Of a DNA stretch of 64,000 nt, positions 1-11,647 are shown piece after piece. The stretch spans positions 868,001-932,000 of the forward strand of contig JAVLRN010000011.1 in assembly GCA_032821775.1 (NCBI GenBank), given 5' to 3'. The notes under the pieces are model-generated. The model was not told the DNA's origin, searched no databases, and was given only the letters and a program-made list of their open reading frames with translations. The stretch is from Sanguinoderma infundibulare (lineage: Eukaryota; Basidiomycota; Agaricomycetes; Polyporales; Polyporaceae). Position numbers and translations under genes: made by a program. The stretch's first letter is position 1, and each line of letters starts with the position of its first letter.

Positions 1-3000
1 CGCCGCTGGGCGAACCGCGACCTCGATCTCGGTCCCTGCGCAACGCGTAAGCCCCACGCGTTCATTTACGCACGTACTGGAAGCAGGGCGTACCGTCTAT
101 GTCCAGCGTGTCCTTGTACTGCCAAGCCGGGGCCGCGTCGAGGTTCCGGTCGCACAGGGTCACGCCCGAGACGCCGAACAGCGACTTGAGCGTGGCCTCC
201 TCGCGCCCGAGGAGGTCGATCACGTCCGACGTCGCGGCCGTTGAGATGCTCAGCGCGATGTCCGCGGACAGCGAGCTCTTCACGACGCCGTCCTTGCGCG
301 CCTGTTCGAGGAGCGCGTTGACTTTGGCGCGGATGCGGAACAGCTTCTCCATGTCCTCCTCAGCCTGCCCGTCGACGAACTCATCCGTCTGCCTCAACGG
401 ATCAAGTCGTCAGCTTCTCCCCCATCGACGTCCCACGGGGCAAAAACACGCACCAAAGGCGTCCACGGCGTCGCGAAGACTGACGGCCCGTCGGCGCCAT
501 GCAGCGTCTGGTGGATCTCCTCCGCGAGGTGCGGCAGCACCGGCGCGAGGACGCGCGTCATCGTCGTCAGCACCTGGTCCAGCACCGAGAGCACCCGCCG
601 GCGCTCGGGCCCGTCTTCACGGTCTGCGTACAGGCAGTCCTTGTTTATGTCGAAGTAGAACGAGGACAGCGTGATGTTCGCAAAGTACGACAGCTCGTTG
701 ATCACTGCCCCGGCTCGTCAGCTTCTCTCCCATCCTCCCTTTCCAAAATAAACGTCTACGCACCTTGGGGATAGTTGTACGCCTCGTACCCGGCCCTCGC
801 GACCGCGTCGAGCCTGTGCAGCCTATGCAGCACATACCTATCGGCCAAGCCCAGCTCCGCCCTCTCCACCTTGCCCACAAACGGCCGGTCTCCAAGACTG
901 CCGAGCATGAACCGCGACGAGTTCCGGATCTTGCGCATCGTCTCCGCGCACTGCTGCAGCACCGTCGGCCCGATCGTCATGTCCTTCCCGAACTCGACCG
1001 TCGCGACCCACAGCCGGAGCACGTCCGCCCCGTACGGCTTCGCGCCGCCCTTCCCGGCCGCCCCGTGGATGACGGCGAGCGGGCTGACGACGTTCCCGAG
1101 CGACTTGCTCATCTTCTTCCCTTGCTCGTCCAGCACCATCCCATGCGTGATCAGCGTCGCGTACGGCGCGAGCCGCCCGCGCGCCGACCCTTGGGGCGCG
1201 GACCCGAGTGCGGTCAGGAGCAGGCTCTGGAACCAGCCCCGGTGCTGGTCCGTGCCCTCCAGGCAGACGTCCGCGCCGAACGTTCTGCCCGTTTCTCTGA
1301 CCGCCTTCTCTTGCGAAACATTCGAGTAGAGGCCCTCGAGCGTACTCCACGCCGTGCCGCTGTCGAACCACACGTCCATCGTGTCCGCGCCCTTCGCCCA
1401 GATTTCGTCCAGCTCAGCGTCGCTCAAACCTTCACGCCGCGACGGCGGAACGAACGCAGATACCGGGCCGTCCCACCAGCACCGAGGCCCGTGTGTGCGG
1501 AGAACAGTGAGGATGTGCGTGAGGGAGTCCGAGTCGAGGACCGCAGCGGTGGTGGGGAGGTGGTAAAGCGCGGGTATGGGTACGCCCCAGACGCGCTGGC
1601 GGGAGATGCACCACTCGGAGCGGGAGCGAACGAAGGACTCGAGACGGTTGCGAGCTGGTTTTGGAGGCGGGTGAATACGGGGTGGAGAGGCGAAGCGGCG
1701 CACTTACAGATGGCGGGCACGAAGTTTACGTCTTGGAGCGCGGCGATGGCGTCGCCTTTGATATCGTCCAAGTTGGCGAACCATTGGGACGTAGCACTGT
1801 CGGCATAAGCCGTATCAGCGACTCGCCATGTCACACGCGGGGCAATGCGTCTTACTTACAGAGTGATCACAGGTTTGTCTGTCTTCCAGTCGTACGGGTA
1901 CCGATGCTTGAACCGTTGAACCTTCCGTAGCGCCGCAATCTTGGTCAGGAGCGCGACGATCGCCCGCCCGCCATCCACCAGTACATCCTTCGCCACAAGC
2001 TCGTTTGCAGCCTCTTTCCCGACCACGTCTGCCACGTCTTCCGTGAACTGGCCCAGGTCGTTCACATGGCACACGATGTCGCGGCTACTGCTAGAGTTAG
2101 AGGCAGACGAAGACGAAATGAGGCCCAATGACTGCATGACCATGTAGTCCTCGGCACCATGTGCCGGGGCGCTGTGTACGAGGCCCGTACCCGAGTCGTT
2201 TGTGACGTGCGAAGAGGCGATGATCGGCAAAGAGGAGAGTGAGGATGGGGAGTCATGCAGAGGCGCAAATATGGGGCGGTAGGCAGCTCCGATGAGGTCC
2301 GATCCTAGGAAAGTCGGTTAGCAACGGAGATCGTTTTAGGTTTGAAGGAACATACCGTCGATGTCCACTACCGGGACCGGTGGGGATGCGAAGAGACCAG
2401 GGACGAGCTTGAGGGCCTCCTCACGTTCCACCGCGTAGATCAAGACAGACTCGCGATCGTCTTCGCCGTTTACCGATACCACACGATACCGCATATCAGA
2501 GTTGACAGCGATTGCCTACGCGCAATTACTCATTAGCATATTTGCATATCAAGCATGATAGGAAACACTTGCCATGTTGGCAGTGAGCGTCCAAGGTGTC
2601 GTAGTCCATACAAGCAAGGATACGTTATTCTCGGCGGTGAGAGCACGCAGGGTGTCCGACATATGCTCGCTATTGGGGTCAAGCTGGAAGGAGACATAAA
2701 CGGAATGCGAGACGTGTGCTTCGTTGTACACCAGTTCGGCCTCGGCAAGGGCGGAGCGGGATGACGGGGAGTAGTGTACGGGGCGGTGCTGACGGTAGAT
2801 CAAGCCCTTCTCGACCATGGCCTTGAAGATTTCGAGTTGTCGCAGTTCATACTCGGAGTCTAAGCGATATGGAGATGAGAGTGGAATGGATGTCAGTACG
2901 AGGAGTGATGCTTACCCAGAGTCCGATAGGTTGTGTCAGATGCCCAGTTAGCCATGATGCCAAACTCCTTGAATTGTGCCATTTGAGAGGCGACCTCCTT

Positions 3001-3811
3001 CCGTGCGGATTTCTCGGCTTCGTCGCGGACTTGGGATGGCGTAAGTTCGTTGACTTCCACCTGCGCAGATATATAAGACGGGTCTTCGAGGGATGGGGAG
3101 CGCGGCACGTACACCGAGCTGCTTGAGGACCTTGTTCTCAATGGGAAGTCCGTGACAATCCCATCCTGGGTGGTAGCTTTACGAGCGAGCGTAAGATATC
3201 GTCCACGTAACCGGAGAGCTGGTAGACTGACTGGACCCGATGACCCAAGGAGACACGATAACGGTTAATTATGTCTTTTAGAATCTTGTTCAAGGCGTGC
3301 CCTGTCAATGCACGCTTTAGCACAGGAATTGTTGAAAGTCGGGAGTTGACATCGGAAGGCCATCAGCGCCAGAGAACGTGAGGCGGAGCCAACGTCCAAG
3401 CGATGGGCTTTATAAAGGATTGGGGATCGGTAACTATGACAGCAAAAGCTCACCGATATGGAGGTCACCATTAGCATACGGAGGTCCGTCAAGGAAGACA
3501 AACCGAGGACCTTGAGCATTTTGGGACTAATCAGAGAACTTAGTGATTGCTCTGGATGGCGTACGGGCAGCGCCAACCTGCCATTGGTAAAGGTCGCCAG
3601 TTGTCTTAGCCTTGATCTTCGGGTCCTTAGATGCGTCATTGTATAAGGGGAAGCCAGTCTTGGGGAGGAGGAGAGTATCACCCCAGCGCGAGGAAGACTG
3701 CGAGTTGTGGGCGGCCTGGGCCGAGGGGCGGGAGGAGGAAAACGATCTAGGAGACCATATGCGCGTCGAGCAGAGTCGGGGGCCCGCCCTGAAGAGAGAG
3801 CAGGTGGGCAT
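1..3811 (-). CDS. Isoleucyl-tRNA synthetase, mitochondrial type (3' end beyond window)
   Basis: Charges tRNA-Ile with isoleucine, probably in mitochondria. The chosen ATG (3809-3811, minus strand) begins MPTCSLFRAGPRLCSTR, a basic, Ser/Arg-rich presequence that looks like a mitochondrial transit peptide, followed by WGDTLLLPKTGFPLYND. The class I signature appears as PPYANGDLHIG (about 3450-3480), then GHALNKILKDIINRY (about 3255-3310), and the second signature GKKMSKSLGN near 1085-1125. About a dozen short introns interrupt the gene. The reading frame appears to stop at 62, but this is intron read-through. A donor GTGCGT sits at 68-73 and an acceptor at 36-38, after which the frame continues GTEIEVAVRPA across bases 35-1. 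The C-terminal end, where this family often has a cysteine zinc motif, therefore lies outside the window. It is divergent from the cyclin gene, 239 bp apart. The cytosolic enzyme is larger and lacks such a presequence. Confidence 0.93.
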
Positions 3812-4050
3812 GGACCGGAGAGGAGCCAGAGAGCGACAGCGACAGACAGCACAATGTGCTTTGACGCCCGACCGCGACAAGAAGCGCGTGTCACGTGGAT
3901 GACGCGGAGGGCCAGGCGTGTTATTTTGCCGTGTTTGTGGCTGATGTTGAACAAAACGAGCCGTGTCCCGGGCGCCTAGCACACCCACATCCAACTCTGT
4001 CCTACTCCATCCTGTACGCCTAACCTCTCCAGACCTCTGCTCCGTCCTCC
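3812..4050. promoter_or_regulatory. Divergent promoter of IleRS and cyclin B
   Basis: This 239 bp gap lies between two start codons pointing away from each other (3811 minus, 4051 plus) and must carry both promoters. I see no clear TATA box. The cyclin side is pyrimidine-rich (3985-4050), as is common before fungal start codons. Confidence 0.6.
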
Positions 4051-6082
4051 ATGTCTTCAGCCATCCCAGTGAGTGTCTTACCATCGTGTTCCACCGTCTC
4101 CTCTCCCTCATCTCCGTCCGTTGCAGACACGGCGTGTGATGCGGACCAATGGTCGGCCCACCGTCCTCCGAGACAAGGAGAACGCAACAGCACGTCCTGG
4201 ACGTACAGCCCGCGCGAAACCCCCATCCACACAAGCCGCTGCAGAGAAACCTGAGAATGTAAAGCCACCAGGGCTTGCTCGCGCTACCGCCTCAACCGCA
4301 GCCACCAGGGCAAAGTCTGTCGCTGTCGCTGCGTCCTCCAAGGCCGATCCCGTCCCCCAGGTCAAGCGTAAACGCGAGGCCCTCGGCGAGGTCCCAAAGC
4401 CCCCGGAGAACAAGGCCCGGCTCAGCCAAGGGCAGTCTGATCTCAAGGGCAAAGAACGTGTCAAGGAGATCAAGGAGAAGTTCGAAGGCGTCGTCCTTCA
4501 GAAGACGACCACAACAGTCACTGCTCGTAAGCCCCTCCGCACTGTTGTCGACTCGACAACTACAACTACGGTTACAACGACAGCGACGCGGCGCACGCGT
4601 ACCACCGCTCCCCCCCGCTCCCAAGCGCAGGGTTTGCAACCGCTGCGTGAGGACGATGAGGACGCCATGGCTGTCGACCCCGAGCCCGCTCCGCCTATCC
4701 CCTCCCCAAAACGGTTCATCGCAGCCCGCGAAGCCGTTCGCTCCGGTATCCCCGCTCCTTCCAAAGTTCCCCGCCGTGTCTCTCGACCATCAAAACCGCA
4801 GGACGAGGACGATGAGGAGGCGAGTCGTGTATTCAAGAAGCGTCGCACTTCATCAGACGCGCCAGACGTGCCCGATGTCGAAGCCCGACAAGAGGACGAG
4901 GTCGAGAACGCTGTCGTCCCTGGTGAGGACGTCGAGGCCGACCCGAACGGCCACAAATGGGTCGACTTGGACAAGGAGGACGGTGATGATCCTCTCATGG
5001 TTAGTGAGTACGTCGTTGAGATCTTCGATTACTTGAAGGAAGTTGAGGTGCGTCTCCGTTCATTGCTCATATATGCGCTTATGTTCAATCTTCGTCCTAG
5101 CAAACCACCATGCCCAACCCCAACTACATGTCCAACCAGAAGGACCTCGCGTGGAAAATGCGTGGCATCCTCACTGACTGGCTCATTCAGGTTCACTCGC
5201 GCTTCCGCCTCTTGCCCGAGACCTTGTTCCTCTGCGTCAACATCATCGACCGCTTCCTCTCCTCTCGCGTCGTTTCCCTTGCCAAGTTGCAACTGGTCGG
5301 GGTCACGTGCATGTTCGTTGCTGCGAAGGTCGAGGAGATTGTCGCTCCGTCTGCGACCAACTTTCTGTACTGCGCAGATTCGTCGTATAGCGAGACTGAG
5401 ATTCTCCAGGCGGAACGCTACGTGCTCAAGACCATCGACTGGAACCTGAGCTATCCGAACCCCATCCACTTCCTCCGACGCATCAGCAAAGCTGACGAGT
5501 ACAACGTGCAAGTCCGTACCATTGGCAAGTACCTGCTCGAGCTCCAGTGCCTCGAGTGGCGTCTCATCGCCGCGCCTCCGTCGTTACTGGCTGCCGCGTC
5601 TATCTGGTTGGCGCGTCTGATCCTCGGGTTCCCTGATTGGGTCGGTCGTTCAACATGTTTTCTTCCATGTGCGATATCTGACGAGCCGCGCAGACACCGA
5701 ACCTCGCGCATTACTCGTCGTACCGCGAGAGCGATATCCTCCCCACCGCCAACCTCATGCTCAACTACATCCTGAAGCCGGTTCGCCATCATTCCTTCTA
5801 CAAGAAGTACGCGTCAAAGAAGTACTTGAAGGTATGCAACACGTTTCGTCTTGGGAGCTTGCTCATCTAAGTTTCTTCGCGTCATTTGTTTTTCAGTCAA
5901 GCGTCTTTGTTCGTGGCTGGGCGCTCGAACGATGGGAGGAGGGCGCAACAGTGTCGTTGGAGACGGAGCTGCCCACGCTCAAGGACCTCATCCGCGAGCA
6001 ACGCATACTGGAGGAGCAGGTGCTCGCTGCGCAGGCCGCCCAAGAGCAAGATGACAGCGACGGCGAGGTCTTCGAAGCATGA
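4051..6082 (+). CDS. B-type mitotic cyclin
   Basis: Regulatory subunit of the mitotic cyclin-dependent kinase (Cdk1). Exon 1 is only MSSAIP (4051-4068), followed by a short intron ending ttgcag near 4126. The protein continues TRRVMRTNGRPTVLRDKENA, which has a KEN degradation box close to the N-terminus. A long, low-complexity, Lys/Thr/Pro-rich region runs to about 4975. The cyclin box opens with MRGILTDWLIQVHSRFRLLPE (5158 onward), the conserved cyclin-box start, and includes AKLQLVGVTCMFVAAKVEE and the C-terminal cyclin fold (ILKPVRHHSFYKKYASKKYLK, then SSVFVRGWALERW). Five exons have clean GT-AG borders. The protein ends DDSDGEVFEA at 6079, with the stop at 6080-6082. Length and order match fungal Clb/NimE/Cdc13-type cyclins. 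I did not find a textbook RxxLxxxxN destruction box. Confidence 0.93.
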
Positions 6083-8365
6083 GCACACGCGCTTTAGCGA
6101 TTCATGAACGGGCGACTACGCGCGGACGCGCGTTTGGTTGGATACGGATACCCCAGCCTGGCACATCCTATCATCTCGTCTCGCTCTCCGCTATTCGTTC
6201 TCCGCGCGCATGGCCGCACGTTGTGTTGTCTAGCATGAACTTTGTTCGCCGACGCTCTCCTCGGATGCTTCGCACGTCAAAACTGCATGTCTGCATACCC
6301 GCATGATGTTTATTGTTGTCCTAATCCCCGTCTCCGTCGCCTGCACGCTGTACATTGTCCTTCTCTCCTGCCTCTCAACGTCGCCTTCTTGCCTGTCTTT
6401 TTGATCTGTTCCGTAATCCCACCCCAGCCCTCCTTGGCCTTGGCCGTCTCGGTGGTCGTCCCTCCACCGCATTCTCCCCCCTTTACCAACCGCCTTTTTT
6501 CACGTCTGCATTCTCTACACGTTCAAGACCCAACCACCATCCATGTTTATGTTCGCAACCCATGCCGACCGACCTGTATCTATCTAATCCCCACACCTCA
6601 TCCTCCACCGCCATCGTCACCGATTTCGCCACCATCGTCGCTGGATCCACAGGAGTAACGCAGTCTCACGCAACGCATTACAGCTAGGTACTCACCAGTT
6701 ACCCACAACGTATACGTATGTTATGAATCGGCTCGGACCATGTTAGTACCCCCGGGCCCGCATGCCTTTCCGCGCCTGTCTGTCGACCTTGCTTTGTACT
6801 TTACTGGAACCTCTCTCTCTCGAATGCCCCTCGCGGCGCGCACACTGGGAATGAATGAAGAAGTGAATCACAATGTTGTGAGTACCAACGTGAGCTTGGA
6901 ATAGATAGGGAGTGACGCGTGCTGCGACTCCGTGATGGTGCGAACTTTACGGTGTTCGCCAGTTTCCTCTCCTTGTTCGGTGCACAGACCAATATATTAC
7001 TACAACCACAATCCAGGACGTTGAGCAACGTTCAGGCGGAAGCCACGATGTTATCTGGAGCAAGTCCCTCTATGCTCAGGGCCGTGCGGAAGACAAGTGC
7101 GTGTTTCTTCCGCGACTACGCGAGCGGGTGCGGGCAGCCGTGCAGTGTGGGTACGTTGTGTCAAGTAGAATGCCGGAGCGTGGTATATTACTCTGCAGCC
7201 GTTCGCCGGTGCATGTGCAGCGCTCGACTCAATGTTCTGACTCTGAGTATTCGGAGATGAGAGGGCTCTGGCGCACCGGTGCGCACCGCATCTGAGCTGC
7301 AATCTGTCAGAAAGTGTGTGAGGATCAAGTAAGGGCTGCGACTGTCTGTCCGTGTGGTTGGACGCTAGATGGTGGCTGTGTGCGCCTTCCAGTAAGCTTC
7401 CGCAGGCTGACGAGGCGGAAGGACGACGTAAACGAGTAGACTGAATAAAGGTACTTACACGAATGGGATCGATGAGAGTCGGGCCGTATGTCCTCTGATC
7501 ACCGAGAGCACAAGCATGCATGGGGCAGAAGCATGTTCAAGAATCAGGATAGATTCGAACTAATATATTGGTGCCTGTCCTACCTTTGTCTTTGATGTAT
7601 TTCCGAAGAAGGACATATGTGTTGCATGGGTCACATGTCCTTGACCCATATACAAGACCACACACGGGCCGATCATTCAAGGGCGGAGAGAATGTTGAGA
7701 ACCGTGCACATGCGGGGCCAGGGACTCAAGTAAATCATGCTGCGGCGATCCAACTTCTGTCCAACTTGCTTGCATGGAGGGAAGGCCGCGGGGAGGAACG
7801 GATTGAGTGACATTTGAATGGTTGAGCGAGTCGCGCAATGCGGTCACAGAGAATGACGACAGCTACTAGCACGGGAAGTGGAAGTCAGCCACACGCAAGC
7901 TATCATAGCACAGTAACATCAGGGGCAGCTCTGTCGATCGAGCGGTGAGAGGTTGGTAGGACGACGAGAGAGGACTGCCCAAGTGGAGGAAATTAAGGTT
8001 TGAACCGGGCCGGGGGATAGTTTAATAAGTTGCGGCGATCAGAGCGCCGAATTTTCTCGGTTCCTGGCGGATGGGAGCAAGCGCGGGGCCGAGGGCGCTC
8101 GCCGGGTGTCAAGCCATGTCGCCGCTGTCTGTCCGAAGAGGCAGGCTCGGTGGCCGTCTCCGTCTCCGTCTCCGTCCTCGAGTGTTTTCTCCCCGGGCTC
8201 TGGCTTGCTGCGATGCCCCGATCCTACCCCTGCCATCCCTACCCTCACTCTTATACGTTCTCGTCCACGACTGCCACGATCGTTCCTCTTCTCGCCCCGC
8301 CCACGGTCCACGACACCGCTCCGGCACCTCCCCGTCCCAGCCTAGGCTAGGACGCTATTCTCGCT
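6083..8365. other. Intergenic region, 2.3 kb, with a diverged repeat remnant
   Basis: This is the 3' flank of the cyclin gene followed by the 5' flank of the DUF6533 gene at 8366. No convincing gene is visible; the open frames are short and unrelated to known families. Bases 6980-7055 resemble the downstream flank of the three DUF6533 copies (shared blocks agaccaata, ttcaggcggaagccacg, ttatctg). Bases 8150-8178 are a short CGTCTC-type simple repeat in the leader of the next gene. Confidence 0.6.
6980..7055. repeat. Diverged copy of the DUF6533 3'-flank repeat
   Basis: This segment matches, with gaps, the sequence just beyond the stop codons of the DUF6533 copies at 22100-22170, 28195-28265 and 47990-48062. 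The clearest shared string is ttcaggcggaagccacg at 7032-7048. No DUF6533 coding remnant is visible beside it. Confidence 0.45.
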
Positions 8366-10791
8366 ATGGACGACCCCGACAGCTCGCGTGCGACGGCCTC
8401 GATCTATATGCGCGTCATCGCCCTCTCGATCGCCTCCTACGAGTCCGTCCTTCACCTTGCCTGCTCTCTCGTCATCCTGACCGACATCGTCCACCAGCTA
8501 CTTCCTCACCCTTCCCGCCGAATGGCGCTTTTACAAAAGCCAGAGGTCATGGCGTCTCAGTCCAGGCTGCCTTCTCTTCATCGCCATTCGGTTCGTTTTC
8601 TCGCACGCGTCACCCTCCTTCGATCACCGATCAATCCTGTTTTCCACCTCTAGATATTCCAGCATCCTCGTCCTTGTCTCGAGCAATGTCGGTTTCTTTG
8701 GTCAATTCTTCACCGAGGAGTCCTGCGAGACATACTTTATACTTCTTCCTGTCCTCAAAGGCGAGTAATCTCCCTTCAACACCCAGCACAGACCCATGCC
8801 GCCCGATACCGACGCGCGAAGTGATGGAAGAAGGCGAATCCGTGTCGTAATCCTCCACATCGCTTCCAAGCCTCCGGCTCGTTGCGTCATCGACCTGTGC
8901 CCCCCATTCGACTGCGATCCTCATCACATTCCCTACAGTCCTTCAAACCGCGGTCTCCCAGTTAATCCTCGGTATCAGGTAAACGCTTCTGTCCCTTGTC
9001 TTCCAACCCGCTTCATCTCATCCCTCGTCGCAGAACTGTCAACATTTCACGACGGGCATCCTGGGTACTCTGGACCGTTGCGGTAGCATTCATTGTAACT
9101 TGCGCCGTGAGTGCACTACCCACCTTCCCATCGTACCCACCGTCTGACATCTACCAGGCCGAGGCCTTTCTAAATTTGTGGAATCGCGTCCGTGAGTGCC
9201 AGACACTTCTAAATGCAGCCGTTCGGACGTGCATGATTCTGACAGAGAGCCCGCGTCTTCAGCCGTGCATGGAACACACAACAAGTCAGTTTCGTGATTT
9301 CTCAACGCATTTCCGGCCTTGAGCTAACTGATCCTGCTGCGACAGTTGCACAGCAGGCAACCGGCCCCCAATGCTCACGGCTTGGTTGTATTATGTCTTT
9401 GCGATAGCCTACGACATCATAACGTTGTCCATCTCAACAATGTACCTCATTGGTTTTGGTTCCAACTCTGTAAAGTATGTCCTTGTATGCGCCCCGTTCT
9501 GGCTCTTGTTATGCTGATTGTAAATTTTCAAGTATGGGACGGTTGGTCAGGGTGTATGTATGCGCTTTTCTGGACCGTGCCACGATTTCCTGACTAACTT
9601 CCGCAGCATGCTTTCTGACGGTCTCGTCTACTTTGTCGCCTTGACCGGTACGTGCTGTATCGAACCATGCCTCGGGACTCGGACACTCACCCGATGTTGG
9701 CATTCTAGGAGCCAACATCCTTAACTTGATTCTCTACCGGAGCACCGATGAGGCAGGCCAGGTACGTTCTCACCGCCCCGCCACATTACAGCATCTTAGG
9801 CCCTGACACGTCCGCCACCTCCAGTCGTCAGGGTCAGTAATCCCACCCTTTTCCCCCCTCACCGCATTGCGCTGCCCTTGCTGGCCGCACATTTCACCTG
9901 TATGTCGACCCGCGCTGACCCCTTGTTCCTGATCTGCGCACGCCCAGAGTCTCCCTGGGATACGCCCTGACATGGATTATGAGCCAACGCATCCTCATCC
10001 ATCTCCGCGGTACGCCTCCCATCCATCCTCGTTAACCCCACGCCGTTCTCACCCTCATACATCCTTTTCTGGATCCTGCCACTCACGCCTCGCATCCCGC
10101 GTCTCTCTTCTCATGTTTCATGAATCACCACTCGCGCGGTCCATTCCTTCCCACACCACGCCATCGTCAACATCGACACATGCGCACGCACGCGTCCACA
10201 GACGCCGCGGCGGCATACAACCGGTCCGCGACTACGCAGATCGTCGTGACGCGCCCGCTCGCCTCCGCGTACGCCATCTCGCGCGCGATGCGTTCCCAGT
10301 TCGACACGACGAGCAAGGATCGCGAGCGTGAGCGCGAGGCGCTCTCGTCCGCGTTCGACCTGGGCGAGTGGTCGGTCGCGTCGCACCCGCCCCGCAACTC
10401 TGAGGCGCGCGACGTCGAGAACCAGCACCAGCACCAGAACCAGAACCAGAACCGGAGGTGGGAGGACGGGCTGATGCGCCAAAGCAATAATCTCAATATG
10501 AAAGAGGGAGGGGGCGGGGACGCGGCGGAGAGCGAGTTCGAGCTGGACGTGCAGGTCCAGATCGAGGAGATGGTCACAATCGAGTATGACCCCGAGGTGT
10601 ATGAGCGCGAATCGTACCGGACCCCGCGGGTCTTGTGGCCGCAGGGACGGGAAGAGAGCGGGCGGGGCGGGGGAGAGGGGGAAAGGCCGTGGACTCGGAG
10701 TGTGCGAGGAAGCAGGACGGGGGAGAGGAATGGTACGGGGAGGAGCGTGAACGGCAGCCATTTGGCCGATGAGGGTGCGGCGGGGACGTGA
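8366..10791 (+). CDS. DUF6533-family seven-helix membrane protein, long C-terminal tail
   Basis: An Agaricomycete-type integral membrane protein of unknown function, perhaps receptor-like. Exon 1 (MDDPDSSRATASIYMRVIA) splices at GA|gtccgtcc to C-TAC-TTC and creates the family signature SYDYFLTLPAEWRFY. Later exons carry hydrophobic helices, for example ASWVLWTVAVAFIVTCA near 9056-9106, MLTAWLYYVFAIAYDIITLS near 9370, and a final helix LGYALTWIMSQRILIHL near 9956-10000. A hydrophilic tail of about 190 residues follows, encoded from about 10215. It has a run QHQHQNQNQNRR (10423-10460) and acidic and arginine-rich stretches, and ends HLADEGAAGT. There are many short introns. It is the most diverged DUF6533 member in the window. 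Exon borders in 8640-9360 are uncertain. Confidence 0.8.
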
Positions 10792-11647
10792 GAGCGACGT
10801 TATCTTGCTGCTCGTCGTATCTTTGCGTTCGCTGTTCTGTTTTTTTTTGTGCTTTCTCGGTGAGTCGTGCTCGGTGTATGCGTGCGACGGGAGCTGCTGA
10901 CTGCGAGATTTGCGACAGTTTTTCTGGATCCCCCTCCTCGCACGTATTGTTATTGATCATACGTTTACCCCGCGATACCCCTACCATCTCGCTGTCGATC
11001 CCATTCATGTCTCACAATCCTCGCCCATCCGCTCATCCAACCTTTTGATGTCCTGCACAAAACCAACCGGATGCTCGCTGTCGTCGTCCGCTGTCGCAAT
11101 CATAGCTACCAATCATCACCCTGACACTCATCCTGACACTCATCCTGACACTCATCCTCATCATCTGTCATCCGTCTCGCCATCATCCTGCGTCTCTCAT
11201 CGTGCCATTCGTACCCCTCGCATCATCCCCGCTGTATCCACGGATCTGCTGCTCTCGCACCGCGCTTTCTGCTATCCCGTACCATGTATTTAACACACCT
11301 TTGCACCCGCAGTCGTCCATCCCGTGCAGCTGTAATTGTCTCTTCCTGACCCGCTCAACCGTGTACTATACCTAGCTTACGTATATACGCTCACGACACC
11401 GTATACCCTCTGCGGATACACCACGGTAAAATATCACTCTCGTTCATGACCACCTCTTCCGGACGCCACTGACCGCATTTATGTGGACGCACGGGACGTT
11501 CTCCTCAAGGCACACCTTCCTCAGCCCGGACCATTTTACACCACGATACAAAGTCCGGTCGCTTGGAAGAGACACAAGATAAGTTACAAACAACAACCTG
11601 CGGAGAACTGCCTCCAATGTACACGCAAACACGGTACCCGCAAGAAC
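10792..11647. other. Convergent intergenic region with a 12-bp minisatellite
   Basis: This is shared 3' sequence between the DUF6533 gene (plus strand) and sec5 (minus strand). No gene is recognised. It contains a three-copy tandem repeat at 11121-11157. Confidence 0.7.
11121..11157. repeat. Three-copy 12-bp tandem repeat
   Basis: The unit ctgacactcatc is repeated three times head to tail, followed by a degenerate tcatcctcatcatctgtcat tail. It is intergenic and pyrimidine-rich. Such arrays usually vary in length between strains. Confidence 0.9.

Noticed and set aside
62..397. Apparent end of the isoleucyl-tRNA synthetase at 62
   Set aside because: The stop lies inside an intron (36-73); the coding frame resumes at 35 and leaves the window.
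765..1808. 347-codon open frame on the plus strand
   Set aside because: It is antisense to the isoleucyl-tRNA synthetase, including the KMSKS region; it has no family resemblance.
7440..7521. Short minus-strand exon-like piece (MHACALGDQRTYGPTLIDPI) followed by GTAAGT
   Set aside because: No second exon or family match could be found; likely chance.
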